A DNA stretch of 8,259 nt from Oscillospiraceae bacterium. GTDB lineage: Bacteria > Bacillota > Clostridia > Oscillospirales > Oscillospiraceae. Each line of letters starts with the position of its first letter. The stretch's first letter is position 1. A program made the position numbers and the translations under genes. The notes beneath the pieces were generated by a model. The model was not told the origin of the DNA, did not search any database, and saw only the letters and a list, made by a program, of their open reading frames with translations. Shown here piece after piece: positions 1 through 5,238 of this stretch. The stretch is from assembly GCA_028691385.1 (NCBI GenBank), contig JAQUZL010000090.1, positions 1-8,259 of the forward strand, in the 5' to 3' direction.

Positions 1-753
1 GCCGGAAAGCACCAGACGCGACCGAAAGGGAAATTGCGCGATGTCCGCGCGCGTTGACACGCCGGAGAGCACCAGCGCGGTGTCAAGACCGGTTTCAATC
101 CCCGCAATCATATCGGTATCCATCCGGTCGCCGATCATGGCGGCGTCCTCCGAGTGCACGCCCAGCATCCGCAGCGCCGTGCGCATCATCAGCGGATTGG
201 GCTTGCCGATAAAATAGGCGCTCTTGCCGGTTGCAAGCTCGATCGGCGCAATCAGACTCCGGCAGGCCGGTACAATGCCGTTTTCCACTGGCCCGGTGAG
301 ATCCGGATTGGTGCCGATCAGGCGCGCGCCGTTGTTCACAAGCCGCACCGCCTTGACAATGTTGTCATAGTTGAAATCGTCGGACTCTCCGACAATCACA
401 TAGTCCGGATCAATGTCGTTATAGGTGATGCCCGCGTCATAAAGCGCGTTATACAGCGCGTGCGTGCCGATGACATAGGCGCTGCATCCCGGCATCTGCG
501 TGGAAACAAAGCTGGCCGTTGCCAAGGCGCTGGAGTAGAAATGCTCCTGCCCCACATCAAGCCCCATTCGTTCCAATTTCCTGCGAAACTCCAACTGCGT
601 ATGCCTGCTGGAATTGGTAAGAAACAAAAAATTCTTGTTCTGCTGTTTTAACCACTCCACAAATTCTTTCACGCCCGGCAAAATCTGATTGCCATGATAG
701 ATCACGCCGTCCATATCACAAATAAAACCCTGTTTATTCCTTAATTGTTCCAT
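1..753 (-). CDS. HAD-IIA family (NagD/p-nitrophenylphosphatase-like) phosphatase, partial at the C-terminus
   Basis: The frame is open from an ATG at 753 down to position 1, giving 251 residues without a stop, so the 3' end lies outside the window; the family is usually about 260-270 aa, so little is missing. All four HAD motifs are visible: DMDG with the nucleophile D13 and acid/base D15, TNSS at 46-49, K184 in GKPNP, and GDRMDTD with D209 and D214. GTNPD (147-151) and a following VPACRSL segment fit the C2-cap HAD-IIA group, where VPGAGSL is more usual. Such enzymes are cytoplasmic Mg-dependent phosphatases of small phosphate esters; the substrate cannot be read here. A ribosome site (AGAAAGGCG) precedes the ATG, and only 15 bp separate it from the phoU stop, so it is probably the last visible gene of the pst-phoU operon. 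A role in releasing Pi from organic phosphates is inferred. Confidence 0.9.
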   Translation of the reverse strand, partial: MEQLRNKQGFICDMDGVIYHGNQILPGVKEFVEWLKQQNKNFLFLTNSSRHTQLEFRRKLERMGLDVGQEHFYSSALATASFVSTQMPGCSAYVIGTHALYNALYDAGITYNDIDPDYVIVGESDDFNYDNIVKAVRLVNNGARLIGTNPDLTGPVENGIVPACRSLIAPIELATGKSAYFIGKPNPLMMRTALRMLGVHSEDAAMIGDRMDTDMIAGIETGLDTALVLSGVSTRADIAQFPFRSRLVLSG

Positions 754-768
754 GCAAAAGCGCCTTTC

Positions 769-1431
769 TCAAACCAGTCTTTTGTTGTCATAGACCCCGG
801 TTTTGGAAAATTCCACCCAACCGGCCACATTCACCGCATGATCCGCCACGCGTTCGAGATACTTCACAATCATCAGCTCGTCAAGCGCCATGTCGATCCG
901 TTCCGGCGCTTTAGAGATACACTGTGCCAGCTCCGCTTTGATGGTATTGAACGCGCGATCCACAATGTCGTCCTCCTGCTTCACCTGCTCGGCCAGCTTC
1001 AAATCGCGCAGCCGGAAGGCGGAAAATGCCTCGGTTACCATGTTCACAGCGTCGCGCGCCATTTGATGCAGCAGCTGGTCAAATTGCTCGTTGTCGGACG
1101 CCTGTCTGTCCATGACGCGGGCAATTTCCGCGATTTCCAAGGCAAAATGTCCGATTCTGGCATAATCCGTAACCGCTTTCAGGATTGCGCTGACATTGCG
1201 CAGATCTGCCGCCACCGGCTGCTGGCGCAGAAACAGCGTCATGCAGCGATGCTCAATGTCTTGCTCCGACTGGATCATCTCACTTTCGTGCTGGGCAATC
1301 TGCTCAAATTCAGACGCCTGCCCGCCAAACACCATGTGAATTGCAGCCGCCATGGCGTTTTGCACCTGTTCGCCCATGTCGGTGAGCGCCTGCTCCAAAT
1401 CCCGCAGGTCTTTATCATACCCCATTCTCAC
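769..1431 (-). CDS. phoU: PhoU, phosphate transport/signalling regulator
   Basis: With a GTG start at 1431 the product is 220 aa, the normal PhoU size, and begins (M)RMGYDKDLRDLEQ, matching the family's usual MR..FD.EL opening. GGGAGGG at 1442-1448 lies 10 nt before the GTG; the ATG two codons later (1425) is the alternative. The protein is all-helical with two PhoU repeats. Repeat 2 has the expected YLERVADHAVNVA (about 191-203), keeping the metal-site pair E193 and D197. Repeat 1 reads TDYARIGHFALEIAE (about 88-102), where the usual ERIGD is ARIGH, so both acidic ligands appear lost. PhoU proteins are cytoplasmic, associate with the Pst transporter and PhoR-type kinase, and damp the Pho response when phosphate is plentiful. 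Position directly after pstB supports that role. Identity is secure; the effect of the repeat-1 substitutions is unknown. Confidence 0.95.
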   Translation of the reverse strand: MRMGYDKDLRDLEQALTDMGEQVQNAMAAAIHMVFGGQASEFEQIAQHESEMIQSEQDIEHRCMTLFLRQQPVAADLRNVSAILKAVTDYARIGHFALEIAEIARVMDRQASDNEQFDQLLHQMARDAVNMVTEAFSAFRLRDLKLAEQVKQEDDIVDRAFNTIKAELAQCISKAPERIDMALDELMIVKYLERVADHAVNVAGWVEFSKTGVYDNKRLV

Positions 1432-1441
1432 TGATCTGCGT

Positions 1442-1448
1442 CCCTCCC
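1442..1448 (-). promoter_or_regulatory. Ribosome binding site deciding the GTG start of phoU
   Basis: On the minus strand this reads GGGAGGG. It sits 10 nt upstream of the GTG at 1431 and 16 nt upstream of the ATG at 1425, which favours the GTG as the PhoU start. It also argues against the longer in-frame extension up to 1596, which would overlap the end of pstB and add a non-homologous N-terminus. Confidence 0.6.
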
Positions 1449-1473
1449 AGTTTTCAATATTCTGCCAATCCGC

Positions 1474-1535
1474 CGGGATCTCCCAGAGTTGAATCCCGCC
1501 AATTATGGATAAAAATATTTTTTTCCACTTTATCC
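1474..1535 (-). other. pstB-phoU intercistronic gap with two weak stem-loops
   Basis: The 109-bp gap between the pstB stop (1541) and the phoU start (1431) holds two short inverted repeats. CGGGAT at 1474-1479 pairs with ATCCCG at 1493-1498 across a 13-nt loop. GGATAAA at 1507-1513 pairs with TTTATCC at 1529-1535 across a 15-nt, A/T-rich loop. Neither is followed by a clear U-tract on the minus-strand transcript, so I do not call a terminator. They could modestly affect mRNA processing or the level of phoU relative to the transporter genes, or be chance. Confidence 0.25.
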
Positions 1536-1540
1536 GCATG

Positions 1541-2299
1541 TCAGCCAAACCTCCCCGTGATATAGTCTTCCGTCCGCTTGTCGCAGGGATTGGCAAAGAT
1601 CCGTTCCGTGTCCCCCATCTCGACCAGCTCCCCCAACAGGAAAAAGGCGCATTGATCGCTGATTCGTGCCGCCTGCTGCATATTGTGGGTCACAATCACC
1701 ACGGTATACTGCGTTTTCAGGGTGTTCATCAGTTCCTCGACCTGAATGGTGGAAATCGGGTCAAGGGCACTGGTGGGTTCATCCATCAGCAAAACATCCG
1801 GCTCTACCGCGATGGCACGCGCGATGCAAAGCCGCTGCTGCTGTCCGCCGGACAGACTCAGCGCGCTTTTTTTCAGTCGGTCTTTTACTTCGTCCCACAG
1901 CGCCGCACCTCGCAGCGCGCGCTCCACAATTTCTTCCAGTTCCGCCTTGTTTTTGGTGCCGTGCAGCCGCGGGCCATAGGTAATATTGTCAAAAATCGTC
2001 ATGGGAAACGGATTTGCCTTTTGAAACACCATGCCGATTTTTTTGCGCAGAACCGTGACGTCCACGCTTTTGTCGTAAATATCGTCGCCCCGATAACGCA
2101 CCGCGCCGGTGATTTTCGTGTGCGGCACCAGATCGTTCATGCGGTTCAGCGTTTTGAGAAAGGTGGATTTTCCACAGCCGGAGGGGCCGATGAATGCAGT
2201 GATCTCCTTTTCCAAAATGTGCATATCAATGCCCTTCAGCGCCTGAAAGTCGCCATAGTACAGCTCCAAATTCTTGGTTTCGATGATTGGCGTATTCAT
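1541..2299 (-). CDS. pstB: PstB, phosphate ABC transporter ATP-binding protein
   Basis: The 252-residue product is a full-length PstB. It shows Walker A GPSGCGKST (38-46), the Q-loop in VFQ (Q93), the ABC signature LSGGQQQR (149-156), Walker B VLLMDE (169-174), D-loop SALD (177-180) and H-loop histidine H205. The PstB-type stretches LNRMND (51-56) and FQKANPFPMTIFDN (92-105), the typical PNPFP-like signature of this subfamily, and the C-terminal TEDYITGRFG support phosphate specificity over other ABC ATPases. It hydrolyses ATP at the cytoplasmic face to drive Pi import through PstC/PstA. The ATG overlaps the pstA stop as ATGA, and the ribosome site GAGGT (2305-2309) lies inside the end of pstA, so translation is likely coupled. 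No key residue is missing. Confidence 0.98.
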   Translation of the reverse strand: MNTPIIETKNLELYYGDFQALKGIDMHILEKEITAFIGPSGCGKSTFLKTLNRMNDLVPHTKITGAVRYRGDDIYDKSVDVTVLRKKIGMVFQKANPFPMTIFDNITYGPRLHGTKNKAELEEIVERALRGAALWDEVKDRLKKSALSLSGGQQQRLCIARAIAVEPDVLLMDEPTSALDPISTIQVEELMNTLKTQYTVVIVTHNMQQAARISDQCAFFLLGELVEMGDTERIFANPCDKRTEDYITGRFG

Positions 2300-3138
2300 T
2301 TTGTACCTCGCTGTCTTAATTTCTTCTGTGCAAATTTCGCGGCCAGATTGATGAGCAGCACCAGAATCATCAGCACTGCCGCAATGCCGAAGGCCACCTC
2401 AAACTTGCCCTGCTCAAACGCATACAGATAGAGCGCAACGGAAAGGGTTGCACCGCTGTTGTTATACGCCGTAAACAGATTGGGAAGCAGCGATTTTGCG
2501 CAGCCTGCGGTAAACAGCAGCGCCGCGCTTTCGCCGACGATGCGTCCGATGGCCAGAATACAGCCGCTCACAATCCCATCCAGACTGCCTGGAATCACAA
2601 TGGTGCGCACGATCCGCCACTTGGTCGCGCCAAGTCCCAGCGCGCCATCGCGATAGCGCTGCGGCACTGTTTTGAGGCTCTCCTGGGTAGTGCGGATGAT
2701 GGTCGGCAGCGTCATGATGACCAACGTGCACGCGCCGGCCTTTAAGCTGGTTCCAAACCCCAAGAGCTGGCAAAAAATCAGCATCCCGAACAGACCGTAC
2801 AGAATCGACGGAATGCCCGCCAGCGCCTCGGTGGTAAACTCGATTGCCGCGATCAGGCGCTTATTTTTTGCATACTCCGTCAAATAAACCGCCGCGCCCA
2901 CGCCCAGCGGCAGCACAATGGCAATGGCAAGCAGAATGATATACAACGTGTTCAGCAAAAACGGCAAAATTCCGATAACATTTTTAGTCACGCTCGGCAC
3001 GCTGGTCAGGAAGCGCCAGGAGATGTTGGGAACGCCCCGCACCAGGACATAACCGATCATTCCGGCCAGCAGAACGATCATGATTCCCGCACTGAGATAG
3101 ACAAGCGCCTGTAGCAGGCGATCTTTGAATTTTCTCAT
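2296..3138 (-). CDS. pstA: PstA, phosphate ABC transporter permease
   Basis: The 280-residue membrane protein has a hydrophobic segment near 10-33 and further membrane spans to about 268. The conserved PstA cytoplasmic region EALAGIPSILYGLFG lies near 104-118. The ABC-permease EAA-type loop that docks on PstB is RYRDGALGLGATKWRIVRTIVIPGS (about 161-185). IGRIVGESAALLFTAG follows at 197-212 and is characteristic of PstA. It forms the phosphate channel with PstC in the cytoplasmic membrane. The ATG at 3138 overlaps the pstC stop by ATGA and is preceded by GGGAG about 5 nt upstream, so it is translationally coupled to pstC. Length and motifs are normal for a Gram-positive PstA. Confidence 0.97.
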   Translation of the reverse strand: MRKFKDRLLQALVYLSAGIMIVLLAGMIGYVLVRGVPNISWRFLTSVPSVTKNVIGILPFLLNTLYIILLAIAIVLPLGVGAAVYLTEYAKNKRLIAAIEFTTEALAGIPSILYGLFGMLIFCQLLGFGTSLKAGACTLVIMTLPTIIRTTQESLKTVPQRYRDGALGLGATKWRIVRTIVIPGSLDGIVSGCILAIGRIVGESAALLFTAGCAKSLLPNLFTAYNNSGATLSVALYLYAFEQGKFEVAFGIAAVLMILVLLINLAAKFAQKKLRQRGTK

Positions 3139-4004
3139 TTTTTCTCCCTTTTCAGCACAAAATTGAGAATGCCGTTGATCAGCATGATGAATACAAACAG
3201 CACCAGCCCGATGCTGAACAGTGCCTTTTGCTGCAGACTGCCGACCGAAGCATAGCTCATTTCCGATGCGATTGCCGTGGTGAGAAACCGGACGCTTTTG
3301 AACAGTCCCGGCATATTCGGCACATTGCCGGAAACCATCATCACCGCCATCGCCTCTCCCACCGCGCGTCCAATTCCAAGGACAATTCCTGCGGCAATGC
3401 CGCTTTTCGCTGCGGGAATGCTCACCTGAAAATATGTTTCCGTCGGCGTTGCGCCCAACGCCAGGCTCGCCTGCTCATACTCTTCCGGCACGGCGCGCAG
3501 CGCCGTCACGCTCACCGAAACGATGCTCGGCAAAATCATAATCGCCAGAACAAGAATTGCAGCCATCAGGCATGCACCGCTAGCCTGATGAAACACCGCT
3601 GCCACGGCCGGTACCAGCACCATCATGCCGATCAGGCCGTAAACAACGCTTGGGATGCCGGACAGCAGATCCACCGCCGCGGAAACCGGCGCAGCCAGTC
3701 TTTCCGGCGCCATTTTGGACAAAAACACAGCCGTGAGCAGGCCGATTGGGATGCCGATTACAATGGCGCCAAGGGTGCCATATACACTGGTCAGGATGAA
3801 CGGCGCAATGCCAAACAGCGGCTGCTTTGCCGTGGATTTCCACGTTGTTCCCAGCAGGAAATCTTTTAATCCGATCTCGGCAATGGCAGGAACGCCGGAA
3901 ATCACCATATAAATCGTGATAAACGCCACAAAGACAATTGCCAGCATACCGCAGAGAAAAAAGGCAGCGTTCATCCCTTTTTCCGTCAGATTTTTCAGTT
4001 TCAT
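3135..4004 (-). CDS. pstC: PstC, phosphate ABC transporter permease
   Basis: The 289-residue inner-membrane protein has a first span near 13-35, then the family region LLSGIPSVVYGLIGMM (113-128). The EAA-type loop for the ATPase is EYEQASLALGATPTETYFQVSIPAA (about 175-199). IGRAVGEAMAVMMVSGN (211-227) is the PstC counterpart of the PstA IGRIVGESAAL segment. It pairs with PstA to carry phosphate delivered by PstS. The ATG at 4004 has a purine-rich ribosome site, GGGAAAGGG at 4010-4018. A strong stem-loop ends only 2 nt upstream of that site, so ribosome access or mRNA stability may be set there. The gene continues into pstA through a 4-nt overlap. Confidence 0.97.
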   Translation of the reverse strand: MKLKNLTEKGMNAAFFLCGMLAIVFVAFITIYMVISGVPAIAEIGLKDFLLGTTWKSTAKQPLFGIAPFILTSVYGTLGAIVIGIPIGLLTAVFLSKMAPERLAAPVSAAVDLLSGIPSVVYGLIGMMVLVPAVAAVFHQASGACLMAAILVLAIMILPSIVSVSVTALRAVPEEYEQASLALGATPTETYFQVSIPAAKSGIAAGIVLGIGRAVGEAMAVMMVSGNVPNMPGLFKSVRFLTTAIASEMSYASVGSLQQKALFSIGLVLFVFIMLINGILNFVLKREKK

Positions 4005-4020
4005 AGCGACCCTTTCCCTG

Positions 4021-4053
4021 ACGCACCCTGCCGAACGGGTCGGCAGGGTGCGT
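4021..4053 (-). other. Perfect 14-bp stem-loop between pstS and pstC
   Basis: Left arm 4021-4034 and right arm 4040-4053 are exact reverse complements (14 of 14, 10 of them G/C) around a 5-nt loop. It occupies almost all of the 53-bp gap between the pstS stop and the pstC start. On the minus-strand transcript it is followed directly by the pstC ribosome site and not by a U-run, so it is not a canonical intrinsic terminator. The most economical reading is an intercistronic RNA stem that protects the 3' end of pstS mRNA or partly limits downstream expression. Either would give the excess of binding protein over permease that Pst systems need. Confidence 0.75.
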
Positions 4054-4057
4054 TCCT

Positions 4058-4957
4058 TTATTTGCTTGCGGGAACTGCGCCGGCTGCAACGATGCGTTCT
4101 GCAGCAGCTGCGCCGGTGGCAAAGTCAAGGAAGGCCTGCACCTGCGCGCTGGGCGTGCTGCCGTCAGACAGGACAAAGTTGAACGGGCGCTGAATGGCAT
4201 AGGTTCCATCGAGCACCGTCTGCTCCGAGCAGGCCACGCCGTCGACGGATACCGCGTTCACCGTATCCTCGACTGCGGAGAGTGAGGCATAGCCGATGGC
4301 GTTTTTGTTCTGCGCCACTGCGGCAATGACCGCGCCGGTTGCTGTCAGCTCCTGATCGTAGAGGCAAGCGTCAGACACGCCGACAATGCTCTCGAACCCA
4401 TCGCGGGTGCCGCTGCCGGCTTCGCGGCCGACAAAGACAATCTCGCCGTCCTGCCCGCCGAGCGCGCTCCAGTTGGTGATCTCACCGGTTGCGATCTTTG
4501 CAATGTCGTCCAGCGCCAGATCGGCAATTGCGTTATCCTTGTTGACCACAACGGCAATGCCGTCGATTGCCACGGTGACCGCCGTTACGCCGGCCTCGTC
4601 GTCATGCAGACCACGGCTGGAAAGGCCGATGTCCAACGTGCCTTCCTGCGCGCCGGTAATGCCGGCGCCGGAACCGGTGGGATCGTAGGTCACTTTTACA
4701 CCCGGATTTTCTTCCGCGAATGCCTCCATCAGCGCGTCCATCACCTTTTCCATGGAGGTCGAACCGCCGGTTTTGACATTGCCGGTCAGCGTCGTGGCTG
4801 GGGTGTTGGCTTCGGGCTGGGCTGTCGCGGTATTTGCGGCAGTGGACTGCTGCGAGGATGCATCTGCGGCAGGGGTATTGGCCGCGCCGCAGCCGGTCAG
4901 GCTTCCAATCGTCAGTGCGCCGCCAAGCAACAGTGCCAGTAGTTTTTTGTTTTTCAT
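4058..4957 (-). CDS. pstS: PstS, phosphate-binding lipoprotein
   Basis: The ATG at 4957 gives 299 aa with a textbook lipoprotein signal peptide: KNKK, a hydrophobic stretch, then lipobox LTGC with the modified cysteine at residue 23. A Thr/Ala/Ser/Pro-rich tether of about 35 residues follows. The substrate-binding domain has GGSTSMEKVMDAL, DPTGSGAGITGAQEGTLDIGLSSR and REAGSGTRDGFESIVG, all standard PstS phosphate-contact segments of the type II periplasmic-binding fold. It captures phosphate outside the membrane and hands it to PstC/PstA. AAGGA about 10 nt before the ATG supports this start; the open frame extends upstream to 5119 but would bury the signal peptide. It is the first gene of the left operon. 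A stem-loop directly after its stop probably raises its relative abundance. Confidence 0.97.
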   Translation of the reverse strand: MKNKKLLALLLGGALTIGSLTGCGAANTPAADASSQQSTAANTATAQPEANTPATTLTGNVKTGGSTSMEKVMDALMEAFAEENPGVKVTYDPTGSGAGITGAQEGTLDIGLSSRGLHDDEAGVTAVTVAIDGIAVVVNKDNAIADLALDDIAKIATGEITNWSALGGQDGEIVFVGREAGSGTRDGFESIVGVSDACLYDQELTATGAVIAAVAQNKNAIGYASLSAVEDTVNAVSVDGVACSEQTVLDGTYAIQRPFNFVLSDGSTPSAQVQAFLDFATGAAAAERIVAAGAVPASK

Positions 4958-4985
4958 TTTGTGTCGTTCCTTTCTTTGGTCGGCG

Positions 4986-5057
4986 TCATGCCGCCGTTTT
5001 CTTGACTCGTCTGAGTACGCCATCATCATAGACAATCGCCGCCGTATCTGCGTCCAT
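4986..5057 (-). CDS. Possible 23-residue leader ORF upstream of pstS (tentative)
   Basis: An ATG at 5057 opens a 23-codon frame (MDADTAAIVYDDGVLRRVKK plus TAA) ending in TGA at 4986-4988, 28 bp before the pstS ATG. This stretch is visibly richer in G/C than the AT-rich DNA upstream of 5060 and uses codons similar to the neighbouring genes. I do not recognise the peptide. There is no strong ribosome site: GCGAAAGC before the ATG is weak. It may be a translated leader, a decayed gene fragment, or simply an untranslated part of the pstS leader. Confidence 0.2.
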   Translation of the reverse strand: MDADTAAIVYDDGVLRRVKKTAA

Positions 5058-5121
5058 GCTTTCGCTAAAACAACGTAAAGTTTCAGAAAACATTGCAGCA
5101 AAACGTAAATTTTTTGCAAAA

Positions 5122-5146
5122 TGTCAAATAATATTGCAATTTGACA
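5122..5146. promoter_or_regulatory. 8-bp dyad with outward-facing TTGACA hexamers
   Basis: TGTCAAAT at 5122-5129 and ATTTGACA at 5139-5146 are exact reverse complements separated by 9 bp. As a result a TTGACA hexamer faces each operon, leftwards at 5127-5122 and rightwards at 5141-5146. Its position near the middle of the AT-rich half of the divergent spacer suggests a regulator-binding or promoter element, but no known operator can be named from sequence alone. Confidence 0.45.
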
Positions 5147-5201
5147 ATAATTTTACAATTCTCTGAACGCGCTCTTTACAGTTTTTCCTTTATTGTATAG
5201 G
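5141..5201 (+). promoter_or_regulatory. Putative PHO boxes and promoter of the cotransporter-phoP-phoR operon
   Basis: TTGACA (5141-5146) and TTTACA (5152-5157) start exactly 11 bp apart. A weak third hexamer, CTGAAC, is in register at 5163-5168, and another TTTACA lies at 5175-5180, one base out of register. In Bacillus, PhoP binds TT(A/T/C)A(C/T)A hexamers repeated with about 5-bp spacers; TTTACA fits and TTGACA differs at position 3. The last TTTACA could also be a -35 with TATAGG (5196-5201) as a -10, though the 15-bp spacing is short; TAATAC at 5202-5207 is an alternative. This would make the operon PhoP-regulated and autoregulated, which is inferred. Confidence 0.4.
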
Positions 5202-5238
5202 TAATACTAAAAGAGTCTGAAATTTATGGAGGTTGAAT

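Larger units (their letters stand above)
4958..5238. promoter_or_regulatory. Divergent control region between pstS and the Na/Pi cotransporter gene
   Basis: This 281-bp spacer separates two head-to-head operons. The half near pstS (4958-5060) is moderately GC-rich and would form a long untranslated leader; the half from about 5070 to 5238 is strongly A/T-rich, as expected for promoters. It must hold start sites for both arms. On the minus strand TATTAT at 5133-5128 is one possible -10 element for pstS but lacks a good -35. TTTACG occurs twice on that strand, at 5109-5104 and 5079-5074. Sharing of one control region by both arms is inferred from the layout. Confidence 0.65.

Noticed and set aside
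745..1434. Long open frame on the plus strand across phoU (229 codons)
   Set aside because: It is exactly antisense to phoU, has no recognisable domain and arises from the codon bias of the real gene; phoU has clear family motifs.
1432..1596. N-terminal extension of PhoU to an ATG at 1596
   Set aside because: It would overlap pstB by 56 bp and adds residues unlike PhoU; GTG at 1431 gives the family length and opening.
1505..2431. 308-codon plus-strand frame across pstB
   Set aside because: Antisense to pstB and part of pstA, with no domain or ribosome site; pstB carries every ABC motif.
3228..3869. 213-codon plus-strand frame across pstC
   Set aside because: It is rich in His, Arg, Gln and Asn, the typical composition of an antisense shadow of a membrane-protein gene.
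4021..4053. Stem-loop as a rho-independent terminator of pstS
   Set aside because: No U-run follows the stem on the minus-strand transcript, and the pstC ribosome site comes at once, so full termination is unlikely.
4958..5119. N-terminal extension of PstS by 54 residues
   Set aside because: It would bury the lipoprotein signal peptide and lipobox; the ATG at 4957 has a ribosome site and normal family length.
5233..5238. TTG start for the cotransporter
   Set aside because: It directly abuts the GGAGG ribosome site with no spacing; the ATG at 5239 has a 6-nt spacer.
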